Origin: Theobroma cacao
Lineage: Eukaryota; Streptophyta; Magnoliopsida; Malvales; Malvaceae
NCBI RefSeq assembly: GCF_000208745.1
Contig: NC_030857.1
Location: 6,296,536-6,360,535, forward strand
Length of the DNA: 64,000 nucleotides
Direction: 5' to 3'
This document shows positions 49,629-62,616 of this stretch, piece after piece. A program made the position numbers and the translations under genes. The notes under the pieces are model-generated. The model saw nothing but the letters and a program-made list of their open reading frames with translations, was not told the DNA's origin and did no database searches. Numbering within the stretch: position 1 is the stretch's first letter; each line of letters opens with the position of its first letter.

Positions 49629-52600
49629 TTATGTTTCTGGAGTCTTTCTCTTTTTGTCAGATGTTGAAGCAGCCTCGGATTGAGCCTGACCAAATACTGA
49701 CCTGCAGTTACAATAACAATCAACTTTACATACAAGGATGATTCTTTGCCACGGAAGTAAAATGATATCTGGGATTTTCAAGAAGATAAAAGGATGATGG
49801 CTATTCTACTGTTATCAAGAAAAGCTTGAGAAAGAACTGTTCTTTTTTTAATTGTTCAATAGATGAGAGCATGAATACTTTTGGAAGCAGAAAATAAATT
49901 ACAGAACCTAACTTGCAGCTAGAAAAGTAATATATGCTTACCCACAGGTTGAACATTTCTTGTGATGCTTGCAGAAAATTGACAAACATACGGAACATAT
50001 GTAACCCATGTCAATGGTATTTTTATGGCAAAAACATCTGCAAATTCAAGAGTTCAATCAAGTGCATTTCATAATTTAAAGTTAAAGCAATAAGAGCATG
50101 AGAAGTGACATGTGATTAACTGGGAGAATGTAGAGGGATATGAGGCCTTAAGCAGTTATGTTAACTCAGCAACATATAGTTAGGCCTGTAAAAGGAAAAA
50201 TCAATCTAATACTCTCTCTGTCATAGTAACGCCAAAAAAAATGTTGAATGAGGATATTTATGGTGTTTCAGCTAGAGTTACTGCCATGCTTACCTTACCT
50301 TTTCTTAACAGACTAAGCATGATATCAGCTTGTTTTCTTGGTTAATATTTGACTAACTTAATCTATAATCAATAGGACAAATGCATGTTTAAGAAGTATG
50401 AGAGAAAATGAGTACATCCATAAAAAATAAGAATGGTTTTGCAATATACACAATTAACAATTAGTAAAACTTACGAGGCACGGAAATCTACACCGACAGG
50501 CTTTGGAAGATGTAAAAAACTGCGAGAATGCAAGTCAGTAGCAAAAATAGTCTGCAGAGAAGGCCAAGAACATATTGGTACAATAATGTGCTCAAATTTT
50601 CATCAACCAAATGCACTTTGAGAAACATTTATAAAGAAAAGGACACTTTTAGAACTATGCAAGGCTGCAAGGTACTGTTCTCAGAAGCAAGTACAGTATA
50701 AAACATATTGTTCAAGAAATCATGTTGTGTTCATCAATCTGTACGAGAGGGTATCAATTCATGGCAACAAGCCAGACCTTAAATCATAAATTCAAGTTGC
50801 TGTCAATTGAAAAAACAACATACCATGAGATATTGAAACAGCCCATCCAAATGTTGAGGCTTATGATGTACACCACCAGTTATGTAAGAAGCCTAAAACT
50901 CCCATGCATCAAAGAGTATCAGTAGAAGTGAGAGAGGAAGACCGATGTCTGTTTGCAACGCCAGGTCATTAATAATGAGTTACTAAAGGTGCAATACCTG
51001 CTGCAGGAAGGCAGAATTCTGAGCGCCCATGTAACAAGAGTCTATAGGAACCTGCAAGAAGAAGCACATTAACAACATCAATACATATGAAGAAAGACAA
51101 ACTACACATCCATATAATAAATAAATGTGTTGTGTATGCACACGTCTGTGTGTATTCATATTTATAGGGAGTGAGAGAGTGAGAAAAATAAACATGACAG
51201 CCACAAACTTAAAGAAATGATTCAAATTGCACCAACAAACATCAGGTAAATCATCCTATTATAAAACAAGATAGGAGTGGTGGAATGACAATAATAATAT
51301 TTCCACTAGAAGTTTAAGATCAAATAACCAACCATGTGCTGTCATGGTGATATCTGGAATATGCATACCTAAACAATTCAAACAGCTGGTACGAGAGGTA
51401 GAAAGAATAGGATATCAGAAGTCAAGGAAAATTAACTTCACAACTAATTTAGTTATCTAAAGTTATTCAAGTCATCATAAGCAAAACACAGAGTAGGTCG
51501 AATTTAGTCTGATAATGAACTGGCGAAATATGAGAAAAAACAAATTTTGGAAAAAAAATATTGAAACAATGAGAAAGAAATAATAGATGCAACATCAAGT
51601 ACCATAGAGCGTTGGGCAGAGAATATCGCATTCATGATTGCAACATATCTGAAAAGAAGAAAACCCTTCTTTGAGTCTAAAGGCCAGAGTAGGAAACTGT
51701 AAATAACAGATAATATATTAAAAAGAACATACTGTTCAGGTCCATCTGGTGATCCCTGCAAGCATAAGATCTGCCCACATATGTTAGTAAACTACCGCAA
51801 AACATAGTAATAAAAACAAAACAGGGAATACATCAAAATCCACTACCATAAATCAGTTAAACTTGCACATGTTTAGTGTTCTCTCTTACGCTGTCCACAG
51901 AAACTCTCCATTTTCTTCTAGGTTTGAATATGGCTATTCCCTTACAGTTTGAAATTAAACCACTTTAATTTTTTGATGAATATGCAACAAGGAAATTATA
52001 TTGTCTAGCATTCATTTACAGCATCCACAACTATACAACCTTCTATGCTTAAACCAATATATTTCTCTCTTTATTGTTGCTCAATAACTGAGAAATTTAA
52101 CATTCCAAAAGTGCTGTATAGTTTGGCCCACAGTTGATCTAGCAACTGTGGTCGATATTACCAATAATGATATAAACTGCACTGTCCTAGCAGATGTCCT
52201 GGACCAGGTTACCATGATACGAGCATTACCTTTTGATCTCATAAGAAGCAAAAATAAAAGAAGATGACGCACTAACATGAGCAATTGAAAAATGAGAATG
52301 CTATATACATCCAACTAATAATCAAGGAAGAAAAAACACCTCAAGCTAGCATTATACAAATTGTTCTAAAGATGACACATTGACAATAAGAAGACAGATG
52401 AATTCCCACCAGCACTAATATTTAACAAGTTATGTAGATGCGTGTGCAATTGATATGGACATATTTAAGCCATGTGCAATTACAGAAAACAAAAAAAAGA
52501 AAAAGAAAAATGTGTGTATCTATAATTTTTATTGTAGTGGAACTGTAGCACCAAGCAAATAATGATAATAATAATATTCAGTTTCATAGAGCACATGAAA

Positions 52601-53370
52601 GAATTTTAAAATGAGTAGTGATGCATAATTGGTGGATAAAATTTCAGATGCAAATTATCAAACTTGGAAAATAAATCAAATTGTAATCAAGTATTCAGAG
52701 ACTCACTCGAGGATGTGGATGGAGGGCTCCTGAACGAAACACTCTCTGTATATCTATTAAAATCTACTTAAACCAAACAACTTGTAAAGGACATATTGAC
52801 AGAGTCTTCTTTCTTTGGTGCACTTTCTGTGCAACTGAATAATAACTGCCCACACAACATCACTTGGTATTAAACAACCAAATCCTTTAAATGGCTCTAT
52901 AACACTATAACCACTATAAAGCATTCAATTTCAAAACAACTATGTTTACCATGAAGAAACCAAACATTAACATCAAAAGAAGTAAATAAAGCACTAAAGT
53001 AGCAGAAAGGATACAACAAAGAGCCATTGACAATGACCCTGACAAGAGGGAAGACTTAATCCTTCCCTCAGGTACCTCCTTACTCAACTGCTCGTCTTTA
53101 ATAAGAAACTCCTCCAACTTTTGCAACAAGCTGGAGCACATAACAGGCATTCTTCCATTCTCAAAACTCTGGTTCAAATCGGAAGACGAATCGAAGATAT
53201 AGTTACAAGAATTATATCCAGTAGCAATAACCACGACTTGGTTTAGTTGATTCAGAGTCAATATTGCATTCAAAAATGCAAGAACCTATACAAATACCGA
53301 CATACAAATTAATAAAATGCAAAAGTCAATTCATGTCGATCGCGGATTGCCTTATTTTAGGGTTATGGAT

Positions 53371-53409
<39 letters not shown>

Positions 53410-53618
53410 CATGAGAAAGAAACTGAGAGAAGAGAGAGAGAGGCGCTCCAGAAAAATGGGTTAGTGTCTACCAAAACCACCACAAGGCTAACATCATCTG
53501 GAACAACAAATAACATAATAATAAACAAAACATTTATCAAAACGAAAAACCCAATAAGGAAATCAGTCAAAATAAACAAGGGGGAACCTGCATAGAGCTT
53601 GGAAGGAGCTGAAGCCAT
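49629..53618 (-). CDS. TFB4: TFIIH core subunit TFB4 / p34 (GTF2H3 homologue)
   Basis: Subunit of general transcription and nucleotide-excision-repair factor TFIIH. Eleven exons in transcript order: 53588-53618, 53424-53497 (or 53411-53497), 53015-53285, 52707-52753, 51733-51770, 51603-51648, 50998-51051, 50824-50892, 50475-50551, 49942-50037 and 49629-49701, about 291 residues. A von Willebrand A-like fold starts at [17 protein letters not shown]. Family blocks follow: [70 protein letters not shown] and [16 protein letters not shown]. The C-terminal zinc-binding Cys cluster is [20 protein letters not shown], near residues 250-270. Oddity: in exon 2 the usual FSQFLSH block is in another frame after a CT run, so either a slippage frameshift is present or an upstream donor is used. 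Confidence 0.93.
53375..53406 (+). repeat. (GA)n microsatellite beside TFB4 exon 2
   Basis: A 30-base GA run (CT on the coding strand), just inside intron 2 of TFB4. A second CT-rich tract lies within exon 2 itself. Both are prone to slippage. Confidence 0.95.
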
Positions 53619-55587
53619 GGAGGAGGCAGCTTCTGCTACTCTTTTCTTGTCTTTTTTTATTATTCCAAGATTGTGGGGGTTTTTTTTTTTTTATCAGCAA
53701 ATTTGGTGATTTGATTTCAGTGAATTGGATTCCTGGGAAAATAGGAAGCACATCTAACTGGAAATGAAATTGTTTCTGTTCTTCGAGCTGCTGAATGCTG
53801 AGCTGAGTACAGTGCTGGGTTTTGCATAAAATGGGCCGAAGAGCAGAGTCCCCATTTCTTAAGGGATGATTTCAGATGGCTCAATTGGGCCCCTTTGGAA
53901 TGGAATACTAGTTTTATTTCTGCATAAGATGCTCGTTTAAAAGAAAAAAACTTATATGGTGGGATAGAAAAATGAAGACATTAGGCACTAATTGAATGTT
54001 CGGATACTGTTGCCAGCTTGAACAATTTATTTGTATTGTTGGATCCACTTGCTCAATATACTCCTGTGGCAATCTGACAGCAGTTCAATTTTGTCTTCCA
54101 CAAAACCTAATGGCCTGCTAGTAATGCTACTTAACTATATACCATTGAGCAAAGCAACTACTTGAATTAGGAAGCATTTGTTCTGTACACCCAACACTGG
54201 AACGAGCTTTACCATCTGGCCAGTCTGAAAATGAACCATGCAAAACCAAAAACATTTTGTGAAACATTAACATCACTGACATAACTCATAAACGCAGCTG
54301 CTGCAAGAACAATCATAATAACATGTTTATGGTTGGATCCAAACGCGGAGAGGGGAGGGGGGGGGGACTAGTAGGGGGCCCCGCCCTCCCAAAGTTTCAA
54401 AATTTTATGATATTTCTCGTTTTTGTTTTAAATATTTAAAAGTTTACTTTTATTTTTAACAAATTTTATAATTTTACTTCTCCAAATATTAAATTTTTTA
54501 TTTTTATCTTTTCAAATTTAAAATCCTAACTCCGCCGCTGATTAGATACAACCACCTATGACATGAGTACAAAGCATGTCATAAAAGTGAATATTACAAA
54601 CCCAGACTGCCCTGGTTCCAACCATTGCCTCCACTTCAACCTTAAGACACTGTGGTCCTGAATATTTGGCATCTAACATCAGTATGTTTGCATTTGAAGG
54701 TATAAAGATTAAGCCTGTCTCTTCAAACTCATATAACAACGTTTGGCTTTGCATTCAACATCCTCTGAGACACCAGAGGCGCAAGGTTTCTTTTCTTTTC
54801 ATGCTATAGGAACATATCCGGTAATTTTGCTTTCTGGTGGCTGCAAGATCAGACTAGAGATGTTCAAACTAGGTATTGAAATGCTTGTTTCCCTCTCATC
54901 ACCAAGCCTCAGATGTTAAAAATGGATAACAAAAGGCACAACACAATCAATCTGCAATTAACAGAGTTAATGGGCATAGCTGTGAGACAACCAAGACATA
55001 TTAACAACCTAGCTAGGCCAAAACTCCCCGTGTTAAAAGTATCTAACATTAAAAAAGGACTCAAAACCAAAGTAGCAGATACGTAAGACGGAATAAAAAA
55101 AAATTATTGTGATGAGAACATAATGAACATGTGCAAATACACAGCACACTCAAGAGTCAACCTCCGCTTACACAATGGCAAAATTTTGCTAACACGATAT
55201 TCATTCTGCCTCGAATATAACTCCTACACTCAAAATTTATCCACACCAACATTCCACAATCAACAGTTATTCCCTTTTATAAATAAAACAAAATCATGAA
55301 ACATGGACACAACACAGCAGTAAATATCTTTGTAGTCCTGCAAAGACAATGCAGTAATCCAAGAAGTTTCATAAAGCTCAGTAAACTTAATGAACCGAAT
55401 GCTCAACTGCCCATGATTTGCACTGAATGATTAGAAATCAAGAAAATTAACTCACTAGTGCAATATGAACTCCCACCACAGTAATGTAAGGCAGTCATCA
55501 ATAAAGTTACATACAACAGACAAGTGGGACAGGTCAAAAACTAAGCAGCCTTACAAAACAAAACCCCACCAGAATTGACAAGGAAAA
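53619..55587. other. Upstream of TFB4 and downstream of the LysM gene
   Basis: TFB4 promoter and leader, then AT-rich DNA, then the probable 3' UTR of the LysM gene. A repeat remnant with a G-rich core lies at about 54340-54540. No other gene is supported. Confidence 0.6.
54340..54540. repeat. Dispersed-repeat remnant with G-rich core
   Basis: A G-rich head (GAGGGGAGGGG and following G runs to 54378, then GGGGCCCCGCCC) leads into a T-rich body, ending CTCCGCCGCTG. This composition is typical of a worn LTR or transposon terminus widespread in plant genomes. The family cannot be named from one copy. Confidence 0.45.
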
Positions 55588-57957
55588 TTACAATGAGAAG
55601 GGTGAGATTAATTTGATAAGAAAGTATATCATAAGTGCAGTAGGAAGAGTGGCCAATGAATTCACCAACGAGGAAGCATCAGATAAACTTCCAAAAGGAG
55701 CAAGTGCTGGGGGAAGTCCAGGAAGTGACCCAGTAGATGGCACTGTAGAAGTCTTGGGCACTGTTGTTATGGCACCATCTGACTGGGGTGCAGGTGCTGG
55801 GGCAAAGACTGAATCCCGTGTAACATAAGAAGGTGGGGCTACAAGGGGAGGAAATTGCCGTGGTCCTGCATTATTTTTTGAAATGCAATGCAAATATAAA
55901 TCAGTAAAGAAGCCTTATAAGACCATCTGGAAATAATTATGAATCTAAATAACTCACATTCAACTCCTCAGCATTTAAACTCGTAAGTCTTGTCACATAA
56001 ACCAAAATTTTCATTAAAAATAAAAAAAAGCAGCAGAATTGTCAACAATGATGCATCAGGTAGCAAATAAATTCAGAATTCTGATAAATTATTAAATAAT
56101 ATTTGTATTTGTAGATGATGCAAAAAAAAAGGTGACCGACAGCATATAAGAACCATCTCGTTCCACTCCATTTAATTAGCAATTACCATATTCAATCATT
56201 TTCATCTGTCTCAATGCAAAATGCTATTATACACATTCACATAGCACTGGATTAGGGAAGTATAAATCACCCTAAATTGAACAACTTCACTTTTCATGCA
56301 TTTTGGAATGCCAACATATAAGAACAGTGTTTTATAAACTCTTACCTGGGCATCGAGGTTGAAGGGATGATGACAACCTGCAGAACAAAGACACCGAGTA
56401 GAAAGGGTTCAAGCATTAAACAAAACTCAAATATAGAGATTACTTTTCGCATAACAATGAACACAAGGAGGTAAAAGATGTAGCATACCAAGTGATAATG
56501 GTGCCATTCGAATAACCACCATAAGTGCAAGAAGTGACATTGCATCCAGCACTACTTTGCTGCACCGTGACATTCCCCAGCATGAGATTGCTACTTTTAC
56601 ATTGCATGCTTGAACAAGAAACAGCCAAAGAAGCAGGCGTGCAGTACAAACTGTATGACACAATCAATAAAGCTGATTAACTCCAGACCGTTAGATATAG
56701 TGGGAATGAATCCCGTACAGTAAAGACTAATATAATTAAAAAGACAATAATGCAACAAGCTAAGAAACAGCTCAATTACTTGAGACTCCCTGGGCCGCAG
56801 CTGCATTGAACACAGTGGCTAGCAGTAATAGCATAGCTCCCATTGGGGACAATCAATCCACGATCTGAGGCATATTTAGGAAAATTCGAAGCACAAGCTG
56901 CAAGCATCAAAAGTAAACAACTCTTAACCTCCATTGTCATTGTAACCAGACATAAATAATGCAAAAGCATGAAAAACCATCACTCAATTCCCAAAGATGA
57001 AGTACAGAAATACACAATAGTAGCATTTGCTTGAACTCATCATCGCAAACAACTAGTAAAGGAGGATAAAAATTCAACTAACACTACAAAAGGTTATATC
57101 ATTAACAATTGCAGCAATTATGTTAAGCCTACTCCTTACTCCATAAGCAAGACGAGAACTCAACTTTTTACAGCTGAAACATACAAGGCACTGGCATTGG
57201 CTTAATCGCTTAGATGATTGAAACTTTACAAATTTCAATTTCAATATCAACCGCACATTTTACAAAAACAAGGAAATGAAAAACTACCTGATAAAGGAAC
57301 AGCTAGAATATCACCAGCTTTAACGGAAGAACTCCCCATAGCATTAACATTCATCAAATCCGTGATTGTAGTCGAATAACTCGCTGCAATTCCAGCTAAA
57401 GTATCCACTGGCTTCACCACATACGATAAATAAATGGCCGGCAGTCCATTATCAGTATTATTAAAACAAGTACAGGGTAAAGGAACCAGAAGGTTCTCCC
57501 CCACATCAAGAACAGTAGGATCAGCAATCGAGTTAGCCTCCCTAATCTGATCAGCAGACACCAGACCAGCATAAATCGAATCCGCGATCGAAGAAAGCGT
57601 GTCCTGAGGGCGTGTCTTGTAATTAGTGGAAACGGATTTTCGAATCCCATCAACACAGGAACAGAGGATGGGGATCTTGATGAAGAGCTGGGCGGGAAGG
57701 ATGTGGTTTTCGACGTCGGGGTAAGAGATATCGATGGCGTTAGCTGTGAGGATGGAAATGGGGTCCACCTGGAAGAGGGAAGCTACCTCGGCGACTTTCA
57801 GGTCGGTGTAGAGAGTGTATCCCAGCAAGGAGTTGCAGGAATCAGAGTTTGAACAGGGCTCAATGGTCGATTTGGAAGTTACCAGAGCTACATTGGTGAA
57901 AATGATGAAGAGAAGGGCTTTGTAAAAGGAGATAAAAACGGGTTTTTGGTTTGGCAT
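55588..57957 (-). CDS. GPI-anchored LysM-domain protein (LYM1/LYM3-like)
   Basis: Predicted cell-surface receptor component that binds N-acetylglucosamine polymers (peptidoglycan in Arabidopsis LYM1/LYM3; chitin in the related CEBiP). Five exons in transcript order: 57288-57957, 56780-56897, 56489-56650, 56346-56377 and 55588-55865, giving 419 residues, close to the known ~416. Residues 1-28 form a hydrophobic signal peptide. Three LysM modules lie at about 46-97, 113-161 (YKTRPQDTLSSIADSIY) and 179-222 (YVVKPVDTLAGIAASYSTT), separated by the CxC pairs CSC (99-101) and CTC (162-164). A Cys-rich region follows (CVQCSCGPGSL, and an SSMQCKSSNLMLGN-type block), then a Pro/Ser/Thr stretch. A C-terminal hydrophobic tail (TALMIYFLIKLI) after small residues is consistent with a GPI signal. 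There is no kinase domain, so it would need a LysM kinase partner such as CERK1. Confidence 0.95.
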
Positions 57958-59653
57958 TGTTAGGTTCCGGGGTTTGAGAAGTTTGGGACTTTTTTCGCTT
58001 GATTCTCTTCAGTTAATAGCAGGGGAAACAACAGAGCGGTAGAAGAATGTAAAGAAAAGAGCTTTACTTTGCTACTCAAAGCTGAGTTCTTTTCTTCAGA
58101 AGGGGTTTTGGGTTTTAGAGAGAAGGGAATAAAAATAAAGAGACCAAGATTTGAAACCAATAAGAGATGGGTATTTTCCTTCTTTGCCCCTTTTGGTGTA
58201 ATCTATAGATCAAATGTGGTGTACTCGAAGGTTTCTAGGGTTTGTTTCAACTGGGTTTTATCCTCCACTGTCAACCAAAAATGTAGTATTTACTTACGAA
58301 AAAGAAAGAGTTCCTAAATGTAGAAACTTTGACAGTAGAAATATGGCCACTCTCAAGATGGGTAGAGTTCAGTGGCTTGGGCTTCTTCTTCTCTCTGTAA
58401 AGTGGTCTACAGCAAAAGAACAAGAAGAAAGAGAAAGAGAGAGGCAGAACGAAGGGGATGGTTCGAATTAGTGGAGCTGAGGAAGGGGACAAATGTTTTT
58501 CATAGGGTGAACAGACACAAGTCAGATTCTCGATCTTAGAGTTATTGAAACATTACCTTTTCCACTAAGACCAATTTGTCCCTCTCCATTTTAGTATTGA
58601 ACTATAGAATTTCATTCTATTAGATTTAAATATTATTTAATTTTAATAAGTAATTCAAAACTCAATTTATGCTATGTTCTATATTAATTAAAAAACAATC
58701 AAATAATTTCTATTTATTTTAATATTAACAAATTTTGGACTGTTTATGATGGAGGGGTGTTTTGGTAAATATGCAAGTACGTAGCTTTTGAGATTTCGGA
58801 GCATCAAAAGCTGCCTACACTAGACCCACTTACAACTCTATCGGCAACCTTTTTCAGGCGTGGAGGACAGGAAAAGAATTTCCAGTTTTTCTTCAATGCT
58901 GCGGTTTCGGACGTGCCCCTTTCCCCCACGCTTCCAATGGGCGCGTGTGTTTCAGTTTTTCAGATTTGCCATGTCACGAGTACAAGTCCCGTCTCGTTTG
59001 GTCTACAGTTTCCGAACCGATTTGTTGGTTGGATCTTGGAACCAAATTTCAAAATTAGGTTTGACCATTACCGCATATTTAGAGACAAAATTAGTGTAAA
59101 TAATCCTAGCTGATGCACCAAACCATGGAATTGGAACTATTTTCTCTGTTCTCACCAACATTGTGTCTTTTCAATTAAGAAGGGAAATTCAGCCAATTTG
59201 TAATCTTTAATAAATCGTAATCTACGCTTTATTGCTGGTCGGTCCGCGGATCTTACCATACTTTACTACCTTTCCTAAACGATGATTAGTCCATAGATAC
59301 TCCCGTTTTGGCCATTCCCATTTTCATTTCATCATGTTTACATCTCCAAGTTCGATCACCTTTTAATGTTGATTTTTTTTTTCATTATTAGTATCAGTTT
59401 TATCAATTCTATTTATTATTTTAATATTTTTGAAAAATCACTAATTATTTAAAAAATTTTAAATAAAATTTTATTTTATTACATTCAATAAAATTATTTT
59501 GGATATAATAAATTTTCATGATTAACATTTAAGTAATTATCATTAGTTAAAATAATATTTATTATCATTTTATATCCACATAATACTAATATGATCCTAA
59601 AATAGATAAGGAAAATTTCACACGATCATATCATCACATATTGTGGTATGTCA
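57958..59653. other. Region upstream of the LysM gene
   Basis: It contains the LysM gene leader and promoter, then AT-rich DNA. Short plus-strand frames at 58069-58471 and 58860-59113 lack conserved motifs and are not called. Confidence 0.55.
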
Positions 59654-62616
59654 TATGTCAAGCCCGACTCTTCAATATGTTTATTATGCCATTATTACAC
59701 AAAAATACATGTTTGCTTACTTGGGTACCTCTAAAATCGTTAAATGACGGTATTGTACCAAATTGTACAACTAAGTTGATTTAAACCTCGAACTAGTCAA
59801 AATAGAGATTTTAAGATAAAATTGAGAATTTTAAAACCCCATAATGACTTAAAATGGTGATTCGGAGTTCGAGGACCGATTTGAAGTCAAATTGAAATTT
59901 TCATGACCTAGGGGCAAAATGATCATTTTGCCATCCGAGGTTAAGATGTGAGTGTTGGCTGAAATTTTTGACTAAGATTGATCATTGGGAGTATAATTTG
60001 AGTTTGATAAGTGAAGAATTTTAATTTCGGTATTTTTTCGAGTATAGGGGTAAAATAGTCATTTTACTGTCCATGGGCAAAATTGTGATTTTACACCACT
60101 CAACACTTATCCAACACATGAATTTTACCCAATATTATTATGAATAATTGAGAAAATTTAAGTGGTAGAGAGAGATTGCTTAATGGCTAAGTATGACATA
60201 TGGACCAATTGAATGGTAACATGTGTCAAAATCTCATCCATTCATTATTTTCCTTGAAAATCAGCATAAAATCAATCTATTTCTCATTCATATGGCCAGC
60301 CAAAGAATAACAAAGGAAGAAAAGAAATAACAATAACCCTAGGTGGAGAATTTCAAGAGAAAAAGTGTGAAAAATCAAGAAAAACAAGTGAAAAATGTAG
60401 GATTTCTCAATTTAAACTTGAAATCTATTTCCCTAAGCATTTCTCCTTCTTTTTCATTGTTAAATTTCATATTTTCATGGTGAATTCATGGCTAGCAGAA
60501 TGGATATGGAGAGAGAATGATGTTGAATTGATTTGATTTCAAGTTATGTTAGTATTTTTAGTTAGTTTACCACTTCTATAAGCAAAACAATAATAAAATA
60601 ATTCATTTTTCCCATCACCCATCAATGGGCGAACCTACCTTGTATTGAGTGAGGATAAAATTGATTTTTTATTTTAAGAGAATTGGTTAGAAAATGATGA
60701 ATTATGGTGTGGAAAAGTAATAGGAAAAATCACGGTGTTAATACACCATTATTGGCCAAAAATTCTAAGAATAAAAGTGAAGATGGTTTTGCCAATTTTT
60801 AGGTTATTTAACTTGTGTTTGGTGAATTAAGGTATTGGAAAAGAAATGGAGCAATTTGGAGCTAAATTGGACGCGTTGGCCAATTAATCGGGTGATAAGA
60901 CGAATTAGGCCAATATCGGGTTTAGATGGTTACCCGTGCATTTTGCATTCCATATCATGTATTGGTAGTATAAATTAGTTTAATTTCGATTTAGTACCAA
61001 TGTAGTAAGTTTCTCGATTTTGTACTTTGTCAAGATGGTGAGTCCTCCGATAAAGGCAAGGAAATTGCATCCGAGGACCAGTAGTCAAAATACTTCGAAA
61101 ATTCGCACTCTAGACATTGTGAGTAACCTTACTATCGTCTTAATTATCTAAAGTGATTTTTATCCGATTTTGTGAATTTCATGAAAAATGAATTAAATGA
61201 TTAATTTTTCGGTTTTATAAAACAAATGTGATTTAATGAAATGATTTCATAAAATTGTTTTAAAATTGAATAATGGTTTGAAACTAGAGTAATTGGAGAC
61301 CATTTCATGTGTTGTAAATTCATGGTTTGAATCGAATGGCTTATGACAATATTTGCATGAATGGCTGAATTAGTAATTGTGTTGAAATATATGAACTGTG
61401 TATTTAGTCTTGAAAGGCTGTGAATTACAATAATTGTCATATCATGTTATTAAATTTTATTGATTGGTGTGATAATTATTAACTTACTGTAGTGGGCGGG
61501 TTTCGTTGATCAGCCTATTAAAGGGGCACGATAAACCCCGTTATATCTTACTTCAGTATGAGAGGCGCGGGTGGATAACTCCTGAGGTTAACACTTTTAG
61601 AGTTCATTTCACGTCAAACCACCACATGAGGGGGAACTTAGCTAACGCCAAGCAATGATTATATTTTCAAAATAAAAACATGATTTATGCGTACATAACT
61701 TTTTAACAGCCTTGGCGGACTCGGTTGGGATAGTCATCGATCAAGGCATCCCTAATAACTGGGTATGAGAATGATTTTGGCACGAGCCAAAGCTTTTAAG
61801 AAATTTATAAGTCATGTTAATTACTCGATTTATATGAATCGATTTTATTTGGTTGAAATGAGTTGAAAGGTAATGAATTACAGTATATTAAATTATTTTG
61901 TCTGTCTCCATTTACTCGGCTTTACATATTTTATATGGTATTTGTTTACTCACTGAGATTTTATAATCTCACCACCCTTATTTTCACTCATTTCAGGCTC
62001 ATGATAGTTTATAGATAGCTGATTTCATCAAGGACCACCATTGGATTTGCATCCTCCAAACTGTAGGTTCATAATTTTTTTTACTTTCGGTTATTCGATG
62101 GCCCACTTGTTACTGTAAATTAAATTAAATGCTATGACTTACTGTATTACAATATATACGAATTTTTTTTACGTTTACACTGTAAAAATTATTTATACAG
62201 TGATCTAAAAATATTGTTTTATGAGAAAATTGAATATTTTATTCAATATTTTTATTTTATTATAATAGTCATAATTTCATTTTAAACGAATGTTTTAGAC
62301 ATCTAAACTTATTTTTGATTATGAAATATGTGTTTTGCACCCGCATACTACATTTTTAGCGAATCTCGAGATTTTTTAAGAAAAATGATCAAAATGCCCT
62401 TGTGAGAAAAAAAATTGTTTTTTCTATTGTTTTGACTTGGAAATAGTTTATAATCTCTCAAAACATAATTTTAGTGATTAATACTCACAGGGAAAGCGAG
62501 AAAAACTGATGTTAAGCCTTACGAGGTTTCGATTGACATTCCGGGTAATGAATGTCTATCGGGACATCGCGACGATTGTCACGGGCTTGATGGGTGTTTC
62601 GGGTCATGACATCACA
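59654..62616. mobile_element. Probable large solo LTR (~2.96 kb)
   Basis: The 5-base sequence TGTCA flanks both sides (59649-59653 and 62617-62621), consistent with a target duplication. The ends are imperfect inverted repeats: TATGTCAAGCCCGA at the left, and TGTGATGTCATGACCCGA as the reverse complement of the right. The first dinucleotide is TA, not TG, possibly mutated. The interior has no long ORF, but contains palindromes such as GGCAAAATGATCATTTTGCC (59913-59932) and GAGATTTTATAATCTC (61955-61970). I associate these with long LTRs of plant Ty3/gypsy (Tekay-like) elements. No internal gag/pol is adjacent, hence solo LTR. The family name is from memory. Confidence 0.55.

Noticed and set aside
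53264..53595. Plus-strand Arg-Glu repeat ORFs
   Set aside because: Produced by the GA microsatellite antisense to TFB4.
58069..58471. Plus-strand ORFs upstream of the LysM gene
   Set aside because: They lie antisense to the leader/promoter, with low-complexity ends and no family match.
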